This document shows, piece after piece, positions 1-7,662 of a stretch of 33,472 bases of DNA. The notes under the pieces are model-generated. The model did no database searches and had not been told where the DNA came from. It worked only from the letters and a program-made list of their open reading frames with translations. The translations under genes were made by a program, and so were the position numbers. Numbering within the stretch: position 1 is the first letter of the stretch; every line of letters starts with the position of its first letter. This DNA is from Rariglobus sp967755175 (GTDB lineage Bacteria > Verrucomicrobiota > Verrucomicrobiia > Opitutales > Opitutaceae), in contig CBRAFO010000034.1 in the NCBI GenBank assembly GCA_967755175.1, forward strand, positions 1 through 33,472, given 5' to 3'.

Positions 1-2
1 TG

Positions 3-74
3 ATCCCCGATTTGAAGCTGAGCGACCGCGGGTTGTTCTCGGCGGCGAAGTGGGGTTTCGTGCCGGTTTCGTGA
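3..74 (+). CDS. C-terminal end of an upstream gene, unidentified
   Basis: An open frame runs in from the left edge and stops at TGA 72-74, ending in GLFSAAKWGFVPVS. Only 24 residues are visible, too few to name a family. The codons resemble those of the neighbours, and the frame ends 57 bases before the symporter start, so it plausibly is the tail of a real plus-strand gene. It could also be a chance open frame. Confidence 0.35.
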   Translation: MPDLKLSDRGLFSAAKWGFVPVS

Positions 75-131
75 GACGGTGGTGATGGATCGGGCCTTGC
101 GGCAGTCGGGTGGGTTGTCCTGATTTGGCGC

Positions 132-1493
132 ATGGCTATCGCTTCCGCTAAACTGGCTAACCGTATTCTGGTCGGGCTGGTGGTCGGTCTGATTGCCGGG
201 GTGATCACGCTGGTCATCGGACATTCCGCTCCGGGATTTCTCGCCGGAGCCCAATGGGTGTCGCGGGAGATTTTCGATCCGGCGGGGCAGGTGTTTTTGC
301 GGCTGTTGTTTTTTGTGATCGTCCCGCTGGTGTTTGCTTCGCTGGCCGTGGGCGTAGTGCAGCTCGGGCGGCTCGACAAACTGGGGCCGCTCGCAGGAAA
401 AACCTTTGGGTTGTTCGCGCTCAATATGGTCATCGGTGTGGCGCTGGGTTTGGTGATGATGGACGTGGTGAAGCCGGGGCGCGCGCTCGGCGAGACTCGG
501 CGTGAAGAGCTGCGGCGCGCCTATAACGCGGATGCGACCAAGGTCATCGCCACGCAGGAAAACCAGCAGGCCATGGATCTGCGGGCAGTGGTGGAGATGT
601 TTATGCCGCGAAACCTGCTCGGGGCCATCACGGGGCAGAATCGTGGTGCGATTGGCGAAGTCCTGCCGTTGATCCTGTTCGCGCTGTTGGTGGGCGCGGT
701 GGGCGTGGGGCTCGCCGACGCGAAACGACAGCAGCTGATCAATGGACTAGAGCTGGTGAACGAGCTGATGACGGGGATCGTTCATTACGCGCTGCGACTC
801 GCGCCCTATGCCGTGCCGTTGATGATTTATAGTGTGGTGGTCCGCGTCGGCGTGGAGATTTTGACGGCGCTGGGGTTGTTCGTCGCCGGCACGCTGGCGG
901 TGATGGCGCTGCACCTGTTCGGGACGATGTCGCTGTGGTTAAAGTTCATGGCGAAGCGGTCGCCGTGGGAGTTTTTCAAGATCGTGAAGCCGGTCTTGAT
1001 CACTGCGTTTTCGACGAGTTCGAGTGCGGCCACGATGGCTGCATCGCTGGCGGTGTGTAAGGAGGAGCTGAAGGTATCGCCCAGCGTGAGCGGATTCGTG
1101 ATTCCGCTGGGGGCGACGATGAACATGAGCGGCACGGCGCTTTACGAGGGCTGCGTGGTGTTGTTCGTCGCGCAGGTGTTTGGGCCGGAACTGGCGTTTT
1201 CGCAGCAGGTCACGCTGCTGGTGCTGTCGGTGTTGAGTGCGGTCGCGGTGGCGGGAATCCCGGGCGGTTCGCTGCCGCTGATTGCGGGGTTGTGCATCAC
1301 CTTTGGTCTTCCGCCGGAAGGGATCGGCATCGTGCTCGGGGTGGATCGGCTGCTCGACATGGCGCGCACCACGGTGAACGTGGGAGCAGACTTGGTGACT
1401 GCCGTGATCGTGGATCGGACGACGCCGGTGGACGGCTTGGACGCGGCAAATCTACCCGTGGACGAGGTGTCTTCGCCGAGCCTGAGCGTATGA
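132..1493 (+). CDS. Dicarboxylate/amino-acid:cation symporter (DAACS, SLC1-type)
   Basis: Inner-membrane secondary transporter importing acidic amino acids or C4-dicarboxylates with Na+ or H+. The 453 residues match the usual family length and are very hydrophobic. The family signatures are present in order: the serine-rich re-entrant loop FSTSSSAAT (293-301), NMSGT (331-335, where NMDGT is common), the GIPGGS hairpin (375-380), and DRLLDMARTTVNVGAD (405-420) with the Asp and Asn that bind substrate and cation in GltPh-like proteins. The ATG at 132 gives a normal short N-terminus before the first membrane helix. The stop overlaps the next ATG (ATGA at 1490-1493), so the two genes are translationally coupled. 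Family assignment is strong; glutamate, aspartate or dicarboxylate as substrate cannot be decided from sequence. Confidence 0.93.
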   Translation: MAIASAKLANRILVGLVVGLIAGVITLVIGHSAPGFLAGAQWVSREIFDPAGQVFLRLLFFVIVPLVFASLAVGVVQLGRLDKLGPLAGKTFGLFALNMVIGVALGLVMMDVVKPGRALGETRREELRRAYNADATKVIATQENQQAMDLRAVVEMFMPRNLLGAITGQNRGAIGEVLPLILFALLVGAVGVGLADAKRQQLINGLELVNELMTGIVHYALRLAPYAVPLMIYSVVVRVGVEILTALGLFVAGTLAVMALHLFGTMSLWLKFMAKRSPWEFFKIVKPVLITAFSTSSSAATMAASLAVCKEELKVSPSVSGFVIPLGATMNMSGTALYEGCVVLFVAQVFGPELAFSQQVTLLVLSVLSAVAVAGIPGGSLPLIAGLCITFGLPPEGIGIVLGVDRLLDMARTTVNVGADLVTAVIVDRTTPVDGLDAANLPVDEVSSPSLSV

Positions 1494-2662
1494 TCGGGGC
1501 GTTTTACCAGTCTCTCTCCGAGAGCGCAGGCCTGGCGGCGTTGTTGCGCGGCGGTCAACTGGAACGGGCACCGGATGAGGCGTGGTTGCTGTGCGCCGAT
1601 GTGTGCATGTCCACCAAGGCCATCGCGGAGGGGCGCTACAAGGATGTGAATCTCGCTGGCGCTGCGTGTATCACGGCGGTGCTCAATGCGTGTCACCGTG
1701 CTGACCTGCCGTTCATCTTTGGCGGGGATGGCGCGATGTTGTTGGTGGGAGCGACCGAGCGGGACGCGGCGAAGGCGGCGTTGGCGGGCACAGTGCGGAT
1801 GGTGCGCGATGCATTGGGGCTGGAGATGCGCGCCGGGCTGGTGCCGGTTCGGGCGTTGCGCGAGGCGGGGGCAGAACTGCGGGTGGGGCGCGTGCGGATG
1901 TCGGAGGGGTTTCACCAAGCAGCGTTCATGGGCGGCGCGGCGGCGTTGGCGGATGCGTGGCTCAAGGGCGGCGATGCGCGCGTGGACCGCGTCAATGGAA
2001 ACGAAAGCGGCGGCGAGGCAGACTTCGATGGGTTGGAGTGTCGCTGGCAAGGTGTGCGGCCGGTGCAGGGCGGGGTTGCGGCGTTGATCGTGGAGGCACG
2101 AATGAAGGGCGACGCCGGCCGGTTAGAACTGGCCGCAGTGTTGCGTGATGTGGAGGCGGTGCTGGGGCCTGTGATGAAACGGCGACCGGTATCGGCCGGG
2201 ACGCTGAAGCTCGCGCGGGAAGCGGCTGAACTGGTGGCGGAGGCGCGGGTGCACGCGGGCCGGGTAAATCCGTCGCCCTGGCGAAAGTGGCTGGTGCGAT
2301 TCGAGACGGCGATGGGGCGCTTGATCATGGCGCGCAAGGTGAAGTTCGCCGGCGTGGACTGGGGGCGCTACAAAGACGACGCGGCGTCCAACACGGATTT
2401 CGAAAAGCTCGACGATGCGCTGCGCATGGTGGTGGCGGCTGGGCCGGAGGCGGTGGCACGACTCAGGGTGACGCTCGATACCGCGGTGGCCGAGGGGCGC
2501 ATCTGGTATGGACTCGATGTGTCGGAGGAGTGCCGGATGACGTGCTTGGTGTTCGTGCGCGGCCGTCAGCATTTCCACTTTGTGGACGGCTCGGGCGGCG
2601 GCTACGCGGCGGCGGCGACCGCGCTCAAGGCGGCGAAGGCGGCGGTGCGCGTGACGAGGTAG
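1490..2662 (+). CDS. DUF3095 protein, class III cyclase-like
   Basis: Encodes 390 residues of the DUF3095 family, whose N-terminal half resembles class III nucleotidyl cyclases. Two acidic positions match the metal-binding aspartates of that fold: D37 in ADVCMSTKAI and D80 in FGGDGA. Further conserved blocks are GLVPV, FEGLECRW-like FDGLECRW, the SPWRKW segment, and the C-terminal YGLDVSEECRMTCLVF and HFVDGSGGGYA. The frame is open upstream to 1292, but the ATG at 1490 begins exactly where family members begin (FYQSL) and overlaps the transporter stop, so it is the better start. No signal peptide or membrane helix is seen. Whether members make a cyclic nucleotide is not established to my knowledge. 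Coupling to a transporter is suggestive only. Confidence 0.88.
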   Translation: MIGAFYQSLSESAGLAALLRGGQLERAPDEAWLLCADVCMSTKAIAEGRYKDVNLAGAACITAVLNACHRADLPFIFGGDGAMLLVGATERDAAKAALAGTVRMVRDALGLEMRAGLVPVRALREAGAELRVGRVRMSEGFHQAAFMGGAAALADAWLKGGDARVDRVNGNESGGEADFDGLECRWQGVRPVQGGVAALIVEARMKGDAGRLELAAVLRDVEAVLGPVMKRRPVSAGTLKLAREAAELVAEARVHAGRVNPSPWRKWLVRFETAMGRLIMARKVKFAGVDWGRYKDDAASNTDFEKLDDALRMVVAAGPEAVARLRVTLDTAVAEGRIWYGLDVSEECRMTCLVFVRGRQHFHFVDGSGGGYAAAATALKAAKAAVRVTR

Positions 2663-2682
2663 GGTCGGAGTAAGAACTCGGA

Positions 2683-2785
2683 TTTTTTTCACCACTAATG
2701 AATCGCCCAATGTGGCCGATTCTTGGGGTGAAGCTCCGGCTAATCGCCTCCGCGGTGGTGCGGAGGCATCTGCTGATCGCAGATG
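2683..2785. repeat. Convergent intergenic repeats: TTCACCAC motif and two hairpins
   Basis: The gap between the convergent DUF3095 and sufT genes opens with a T-run followed by TTCACCACTAATGAA (2688-2702), which starts like the TTCACCACGAAACAC segment at 29231-29245. Two perfect 7-bp hairpins then lie side by side: CCTCCGC/GCGGAGG (2747-2766) and CATCTGC/GCAGATG (2767-2785). Neither is followed by a T-run, so they look like repetitive palindromes rather than classical terminators. They may still protect or end the DUF3095 transcript. Confidence 0.55.
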
Positions 2786-2823
2786 GGGTCCGGAGGACTC
2801 AGAAGGATTGAATCAGCGGCACG

Positions 2824-2851
2824 AAAAAGCCCCGACGGGGGCGTCGGGGCT
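2824..2851 (-). terminator. Intrinsic terminator of sufT
   Basis: A 9-bp stem AGCCCCGAC/GTCGGGGCT is followed on the minus strand by TTTTT. It lies about 37 bases beyond the sufT stop and points in that gene's direction, so it is a standard Rho-independent terminator. Confidence 0.85.
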
Positions 2852-2853
2852 GG

Positions 2854-2882
2854 CGGACCACTCGCTCACGCTCGTGGCTACG
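2854..2882. repeat. Dispersed 29-base repeat, copy 1 (after sufT)
   Basis: CGGACCACTCGCTCACGCTC followed by GTGGCTACG. A second copy with 26 of 29 identical bases lies at 29310-29338. Both copies sit directly beyond the stop of a minus-strand gene: sufT here (5 bases) and recO there (15 bases). The repeat is imperfectly palindromic (CCACTCG / CTCGTGG). Confidence 0.75.
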
Positions 2883-2887
2883 TCGAA

Positions 2888-3445
2888 TTAGATCAGGCCG
2901 AGCTTCATTTTGCCTTCTTCGCTGATCATCGACTGGTTCCAGGCTGGTTCCCACGTGATGCGGACGTCGGCGGCGGCGACGCCGGGGACGAGGAGGATCT
3001 TGCCTTTCGCATCTTCGGCGATCGCCGGGCCCATGCCGCAGCCCGGCGCGGTGAGCGTCATGGCGACATCCACTTTGTAGCCGCCTTCGGGGGCTTCGGA
3101 CTTGGAGACGTCCATCGAATAAACGAGGCCGAGGTCCACGATATTTACGGGGATCTCGGGGTCGTAAACTTTCTTGAGCTGATCCCACACGGCCTCGGGG
3201 TCGGGGGCTCCGTCGGCGAGGGTGGATGATTCGACCGTGTCGGTGATGACTTGCTCACCGATCGCGTCGCCATCTTTGCCGTTGATCCGGAAGAGTCCGA
3301 AGTCGGTCTGCACGGTGTAGGTGCCGCCGAGCGTCTGGTGGATGAAGAGCTTGGTGTTGGCGAAGAGCGTGTGCTTGTCACCCGAGGGAATCTGGGTGGC
3401 GACGACGTCGCGGGAGAGGGTGCGTTCTTTGGCGGGAGAGGACAT
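2888..3445 (-). CDS. sufT: Putative Fe-S assembly protein SufT (MIP18/DUF59 family)
   Basis: Cytosolic maturation factor linked to the SUF Fe-S cluster pathway. The 185-residue product has the SufT-specific N-terminal part (RDVVATQIPSGDKHTL, then QTLGGTYTV and LFRINGKDGDAIG, residues 12-63). A MIP18/DUF59 domain follows, with DPEIPVNIVDLGLVY (95-109) and the cysteine motif TAPGCGMG (132-139), thought to handle the cluster. The frame extends upstream to 3532. The ATG at 3445 is preferred because family homology starts there and the extension would overlap nothing useful. The gene is monocistronic with its own terminator. It is separated from sufCBD by the polysaccharide cluster, unlike genomes where sufT ends the suf operon. 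Confidence 0.9.
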   Translation of the reverse strand: MSSPAKERTLSRDVVATQIPSGDKHTLFANTKLFIHQTLGGTYTVQTDFGLFRINGKDGDAIGEQVITDTVESSTLADGAPDPEAVWDQLKKVYDPEIPVNIVDLGLVYSMDVSKSEAPEGGYKVDVAMTLTAPGCGMGPAIAEDAKGKILLVPGVAAADVRITWEPAWNQSMISEEGKMKLGLI

Positions 3446-3507
3446 GATCGAAAAGGGTCCCCGAAGGTTGGCGAAGGCGGGGGAGATGTCGAATGGACTT
3501 CGCTGAT

Positions 3508-3543
3508 CAAAAAACAAAAAGTCCCCGGGCAAACCCGGGGACT
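3508..3543 (-). terminator. Intrinsic terminator of the polysaccharide/TolC operon
   Basis: A perfect 10-bp stem AGTCCCCGGG/CCCGGGGACT with a 4-base loop (3520-3543) is followed on the minus strand by a T-rich run (3508-3519). It begins 31 bases after the stop of the TolC-like gene and closes the four-gene operon. It also isolates sufT from upstream read-through. Confidence 0.9.
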
Positions 3544-3574
3544 TTGATTGACGGAGGGACGCGCGGGGGGCGGA

Positions 3575-4900
3575 TCAGTTCGCGGCGACGAACAGGGCGT
3601 CCACTTTCTGGACGAGAGCGGAATCCCAGCCGGAGGCGCGGGCCTGGCTGGCGGCCTGGCTTTGCACGCGGTCGTGGCGGGCGTTGACCCACTCGCGGAG
3701 GGTGGACTCGTAGGAGAGGTAGGCGTTGATGGAGTTGAGGTAGGATTCCTTGCCGGCGTCGTAGGCGCGGGCCGAGGCGTCGCGGAGGATCTCATGTTGT
3801 TTGACGAGATCGGCGAGGTCGGCCTCGGAGGCGGCGGCTTGCTCCACGAGCTGGCGACCGCGCTGGTCGGTGCGGCCGGAGGTGGCGGCGAGGGCGCGGA
3901 GTTCAGCCTCTTTCGCGCGTTGACGATATTTGAGCTCGCGAGCTTCGGAGTAGTTCATGCCGCGGTCGAAGATGTCCCAGCGGACGGCGAGTCCGACCTC
4001 GTAGTTGGACAGGTCGCGGGCGCCGCCGAATTCGGAGCCGCCGGCGTTGTCCAGGCCCCATTGGCTGTAGAGGCTGAGAACGGGCAGGGAACGGCGGGTG
4101 GCGGCGGTGGCCTGATGGCCGATCTCGGCGGCTTCGGCGGTCACGAGTTCGATGGCGGGGGTGCGGGCCGAGGCGGCGGCACCCGCGGAGATCGATGCCG
4201 GATCGGCGTCGGGGGACAGGCGGACGCCGGGGGTCTTGAGGCGCTCGGCGGAGTCGCCGATCAGGCCGAGGTTGTAGGCGAGGTGATCGTTGAAGTTGTT
4301 GCGCTCGCGTTTCATGGCGGCGAGGGCGAGGCGGATGTTTTGGACGTCGGTGACGGTGGCGATCTTCGCGTCGTGGCTCTTGGAGACGGAATCGAGTTCC
4401 TTCTCAAGGCGGGCGATGACGCGGTCGCAGGAGGCGATGAGGGTTTGGAAGCGGGCGGTGTTGACGAAGCCTTCGACGAGCTGGCGGGTCTGGGATTCGT
4501 GGGCGTCGCGGCCGATGATCTCGGCCTGGCGCTTGCGGGCTTTGGAGGCCTCAACGAGCGGGGAGATGGTGGGGTCGTAGAGGGGTTGGTCGAGGACGAC
4601 GTTCAGGCGGGTGTCGCCGTAGGAGTCGTGGCCGTTCTGGAAGATCGCGTTTCCGCTTTGGCTGACGTCCTGGTAAACCCAGAGTTCGCGGGCGATGACG
4701 GAGACCTTGGGCAGGTAACGCATGCGCTGGGTTTGGACGTTTTGTTCGGCGGCCTTCAGGTTCCAGTCGGCGGCGCCGGGAGCGGCGGCGTTGGAGGTGC
4801 TCTGGGTGTAGATATCCTGGAGCGTTCCCGCGCTGGCGAGGGAGGCGGCGAGGGCCGAGGCCACGGGCAGCAGGCGGAGTAGATTACGGTTGGACTTCAT
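3575..4900 (-). CDS. TolC-like outer-membrane efflux channel
   Basis: A 441-residue protein with an N-terminal signal peptide (basic MKSNR, hydrophobic LLRLLPVASALAASLASAG). The rest has the repeated long amphipathic helices and coiled-coil heptads typical of the TolC/OEP family, with the characteristic central NLGLIGDSAERLKTPG-like turn and helical segments such as LVEASKARKRQAEI. Trimeric channels of this family bridge outer membrane and periplasm and dock onto an HlyD-type adaptor. Such an adaptor is encoded in the same operon. The gene begins 6 bases after the stop of the GH26-like gene and is followed by a strong terminator. The exported substrate is probably the polymer made by the adjacent GT2, but this is inference from context. 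Confidence 0.85.
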   Translation of the reverse strand: MKSNRNLLRLLPVASALAASLASAGTLQDIYTQSTSNAAAPGAADWNLKAAEQNVQTQRMRYLPKVSVIARELWVYQDVSQSGNAIFQNGHDSYGDTRLNVVLDQPLYDPTISPLVEASKARKRQAEIIGRDAHESQTRQLVEGFVNTARFQTLIASCDRVIARLEKELDSVSKSHDAKIATVTDVQNIRLALAAMKRERNNFNDHLAYNLGLIGDSAERLKTPGVRLSPDADPASISAGAAASARTPAIELVTAEAAEIGHQATAATRRSLPVLSLYSQWGLDNAGGSEFGGARDLSNYEVGLAVRWDIFDRGMNYSEARELKYRQRAKEAELRALAATSGRTDQRGRQLVEQAAASEADLADLVKQHEILRDASARAYDAGKESYLNSINAYLSYESTLREWVNARHDRVQSQAASQARASGWDSALVQKVDALFVAAN

Positions 4901-4906
4901 AGGTGG

Positions 4907-5971
4907 TTAGCGAGTTGGAATGGTGGACGGAGAAAGGGGAGTAGGAGTCGGGCGGGAAAGTTCGCGGACCGCGTCGTAGAGCCGGGCGTCGGCGCGCAGC
5001 CAGCACGGTTCGGAGACCTGGCGGCGCCAGAGGTCGAGAATGACGGGATCGTGGTCGAGGCGGCTGTCACCCCAGTCGAGCGATCGGTGCTGGGCCTGGG
5101 AGTCCCAGTTCACGTTGATGATGCTGACGGCTTTGATCTCGGGGTGGGTTTCGATGAGTTCGAAAAAGGGGCGGTGCCAGTAGTCCCACCAGTCCCGGCC
5201 GCCGAGGGTTTTCTGGCGGCGGGTGTAGCGGATGGGGCTGGCCTCGGCGATGAGGACGGGCTTGCCGTGGGCGCGGGCGAAGGCGAGGACGGCCTCGCGG
5301 TTCGGCGCGCGGTGGAAGCCCTCCTCGCCGACCTGGAAGAAGCTGATTCCCACCCAGTCCACGTAGTCGTCGCCGGGATACCAGGCCTCGATGCCGATCT
5401 CCTGGTAGGTGGGAAGCATGGCGAAGGAATGCCAGACGAGGAAGATGTCGCGGCAGGGGCGCAGGGCGCGGGCGATAACACGGTAGGCTTTGACGTAGGC
5501 CTCCGGCGGATAGCGATTGTGTGGGCCGTCGAACTCGTAGCCGATGCGGAGGAAGACGGGGCGCTGTAACGACTCAAGGGAGGTGCGGAGGCGGGCGATG
5601 TCCGCGTCGTGCGCGCCGTCGGCGATCTCGAACAACTGGTCGCGGGAGAGCCAGAGGCCGATCTGGAAGACGAGGGGGGACTGGACGAGCTTGAGGTATT
5701 CGAGGTCCTGGTGGTTGTCGCCGGGTTCGTTGGCGTGGGGGCCGGAGACGCCGGAGAGATCGAGGGCGGTGTAGAAGGACGCGCCTCCCGGGAGGGGGCA
5801 GGCGTGGCCGCGATCGCTGACATCGTTGAGGTAGCTGGTGAATTCTTCGCGGCTCTGGCCGGCGATGAGGAGCACGGAGCCGGGCGTGCGTCCGGCGGCG
5901 GACAGCGGGCCCATCGCGAGCCAGGACAGGCACGCGAGCAGCACGCAGAGGCGTAAAGGAGGCCGCTTCAT
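4907..5971 (-). CDS. Secreted GH26-like glycoside hydrolase
   Basis: A 354-residue protein with a signal peptide (MKRPPLRLCVLLACLSWLAM to about residue 26) and a TIM-barrel glycosidase layout resembling GH26 beta-mannanases/glucanases. Candidate catalytic acids are E146 in RIGYEFDG and E243 in LIAEASP. The blocks WYPGDDYVDWVGISFF (197-212) and VWHS (179-182) also fit GH26-like sequences. It would act in the periplasm on a beta-linked polymer. The ATG overlaps the GT2 stop by four bases, so it is translationally coupled. By analogy with BcsZ in cellulose or AlgL in alginate systems it may trim polymer during export. GH39 or another clan GH-A family remains possible; the exact linkage is unknown. 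Confidence 0.78.
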   Translation of the reverse strand: MKRPPLRLCVLLACLSWLAMGPLSAAGRTPGSVLLIAGQSREEFTSYLNDVSDRGHACPLPGGASFYTALDLSGVSGPHANEPGDNHQDLEYLKLVQSPLVFQIGLWLSRDQLFEIADGAHDADIARLRTSLESLQRPVFLRIGYEFDGPHNRYPPEAYVKAYRVIARALRPCRDIFLVWHSFAMLPTYQEIGIEAWYPGDDYVDWVGISFFQVGEEGFHRAPNREAVLAFARAHGKPVLIAEASPIRYTRRQKTLGGRDWWDYWHRPFFELIETHPEIKAVSIINVNWDSQAQHRSLDWGDSRLDHDPVILDLWRRQVSEPCWLRADARLYDAVRELSRPTPTPLSPSTIPTR

Positions 5972-7662
5972 GGGGCGAAGAATATCCGGCGGAACAGGAC
6001 GCGGAGGGAGGCGTGGACGCCGCCGGTGCGCACGGTGTCCACGGTGTTGAGAAGGCCGTCGGGGATGGGGCGCTGGACGCAGAGCAGGCAGGAGAAAAAC
6101 AGCAGCCAGGAAACGTAGAGAGTCAGCGAGATCATGAGGCCGACGTTGGCCTGCATAAAGAACGCCTCGCCGCGGGGGCCGAAGCCGCGAAACGCCATAC
6201 CCGCGAAGGTGACGAAGAGCAGCGCAGCGTGGGGCCGCAGGATGTGCCAGTGGACGCGGGTTTCCTTTGAATCGAGCTTCTTGTTGGTGGTGGTGAACGT
6301 TTGGCGGAAGGGGTTGATGACCACTTGGGCAATGGCCGCCGCGATATGGAAGATGCCGACGACGCGCTCAAGTTCGCCGACGAAGGGGATAGTTTTGCGT
6401 CCACTGAGCCAGTAGAGCGCGTAAACGCTCAGCAGCATGCGAGGCGCGAAGACGACCACCAGGTGACCGAAATCGGAGTGGATGGGCGAGATGCCCAACC
6501 ACCAGTAAATAGCGGGCGCGAACAGGAGGCAGAGGGTGCTGAGCGAGCCGACGTGGTAGAGGACGGTGTCGAAGAAGAAGAGGCGATCGAGCACCGAGAT
6601 GCGTTTGGCCCGGAGCACGCCGCCCTCGACGAAAAAGCATTGGAGCGTGCCGACGCACCAGCGGGCGCGCTGGCGGATGAAGTCGGTGATGTCCTGGGTG
6701 GCGAGGCCGGAGCTGAGGGGCTCGTTGAGAAAACGGGTTTTGAAGCCGTGGGAAAGCAGCACGTAGGACGTGTGGAGGTCCTCGGTGATGGACGCCTCGG
6801 GGATGCCTCCGGTGAGGCGGAGGCAGGAGCGCTTGATTACAAAACTCGTGCCGTAGCAGAAGGCGTTGTCCCAGCTGTCGCGGGCGGGCTGCATGACTTC
6901 GCTGAACATGCACTGGGCCTCAGGCCAGGCCTTTTCACCCCAGAGGTTGTATTGGATGGCGTCGGGATTGCTGAAAACCTGCGGGGTTTGGAGGATGCCA
7001 ATGGCGGGATCTTCCAGCAGGCCGACGGTGCGCCAGAGAAAGTTGGGAACGAGGGCAAAGTCGGCGTCCACCACGCAGACGAGCGGACGGTGGGTTTTGC
7101 CGAGGGCGTGATTGAGGTTGCCGGCCTTGAATCCCTTGCGGTCGGGGCGGACCAGGTAGGACACCTTTTCGACCGCGCAGAACTCGCGCAACCAGGCGCG
7201 GTCGCCGTCATCGAGCACCCAGACCTCGAAGTCCGGGTAATCGATATGGCGGGCGGCGCGGATGGTGCGCTTGAGGATGTCCTCAGGCTCGTTGTAGGTG
7301 GGGATGAGGATGTCCACGCCATGAACCTCGGGCTTGGCGCGCGCGCGGGCCTCGGCGCGGTCGGCTTCGGGACGGCGGTCGCTGGGCTTGACGAGCACGA
7401 TGAGGTGCCAGGTGAGGACCGCCGTGGAGATGAGTTCGAGGACGGCGAAGAGCCAGGTCCACAGCGACTCCAGTCCGAGTGAGAGCGGCATCATGGTGGC
7501 CTCGATGCGCCACCAGACGTAGCGCATGTTCATGAGGACAAAGAGGCCGACCACGAGCAGGCGGACGGACTGGCGCGACCAGGAGACGGCGGGGGACAGC
7601 AGCCAAAGTCCGACGAAGAGGAGGAGGGTCGCGAGAACCTCCGGGTAGAGGTCGGAGATCAT
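5968..7662 (-). CDS. Cellulose-synthase-like processive glycosyltransferase (GT2)
   Basis: An inner-membrane polysaccharide synthase of 564 residues. Two or three helices (about 8-25, 35-50, 68-92) precede the catalytic domain. All processive GT2 motifs are present: DILIPTYNEP (117-126), DDG (151-153), DAD (199-201), TED (293-295), and QRARW (331-335) of the QxxRW type. More helices follow, with an FTTTNK segment (456-461) positioned like the BcsA gating loop. The protein ends soon after the last helices. No PilZ domain or RxxxR switch is present, so c-di-GMP control would need another route. Start and stop overlap both neighbours by four bases. The product may be a beta-glucan, mixed-linkage glucan or other beta-linked chain; sequence alone does not decide. 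Confidence 0.92.
   Translation of the reverse strand: MISDLYPEVLATLLLFVGLWLLSPAVSWSRQSVRLLVVGLFVLMNMRYVWWRIEATMMPLSLGLESLWTWLFAVLELISTAVLTWHLIVLVKPSDRRPEADRAEARARAKPEVHGVDILIPTYNEPEDILKRTIRAARHIDYPDFEVWVLDDGDRAWLREFCAVEKVSYLVRPDRKGFKAGNLNHALGKTHRPLVCVVDADFALVPNFLWRTVGLLEDPAIGILQTPQVFSNPDAIQYNLWGEKAWPEAQCMFSEVMQPARDSWDNAFCYGTSFVIKRSCLRLTGGIPEASITEDLHTSYVLLSHGFKTRFLNEPLSSGLATQDITDFIRQRARWCVGTLQCFFVEGGVLRAKRISVLDRLFFFDTVLYHVGSLSTLCLLFAPAIYWWLGISPIHSDFGHLVVVFAPRMLLSVYALYWLSGRKTIPFVGELERVVGIFHIAAAIAQVVINPFRQTFTTTNKKLDSKETRVHWHILRPHAALLFVTFAGMAFRGFGPRGEAFFMQANVGLMISLTLYVSWLLFFSCLLCVQRPIPDGLLNTVDTVRTGGVHASLRVLFRRIFFAP

Noticed and set aside
1142..2050. Minus-strand open frame across the symporter-DUF3095 junction
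   Set aside because: It overlaps two well-supported plus-strand genes, is full of His, Arg and Pro, and has no recognisable motif.
3548..4882. Long plus-strand open frame opposite the TolC-like gene
   Set aside because: It is the antisense shadow of a clear gene, made of low-complexity Gly/Val/Glu codons as expected from GC-rich codon use. The same holds for long frames opposite GT2 (6301-7482), sufB (10788-12185), the UvrD-like gene (19241-20791), the nuclease-helicase (27570-28373, 28374-29333) and pgpH (30726-31916).
5968..6070. A C-terminal c-di-GMP-binding PilZ domain in the GT2
   Set aside because: The protein ends about 40 residues after the last membrane helix, and no RxxxR...DxSxxG pattern is visible.
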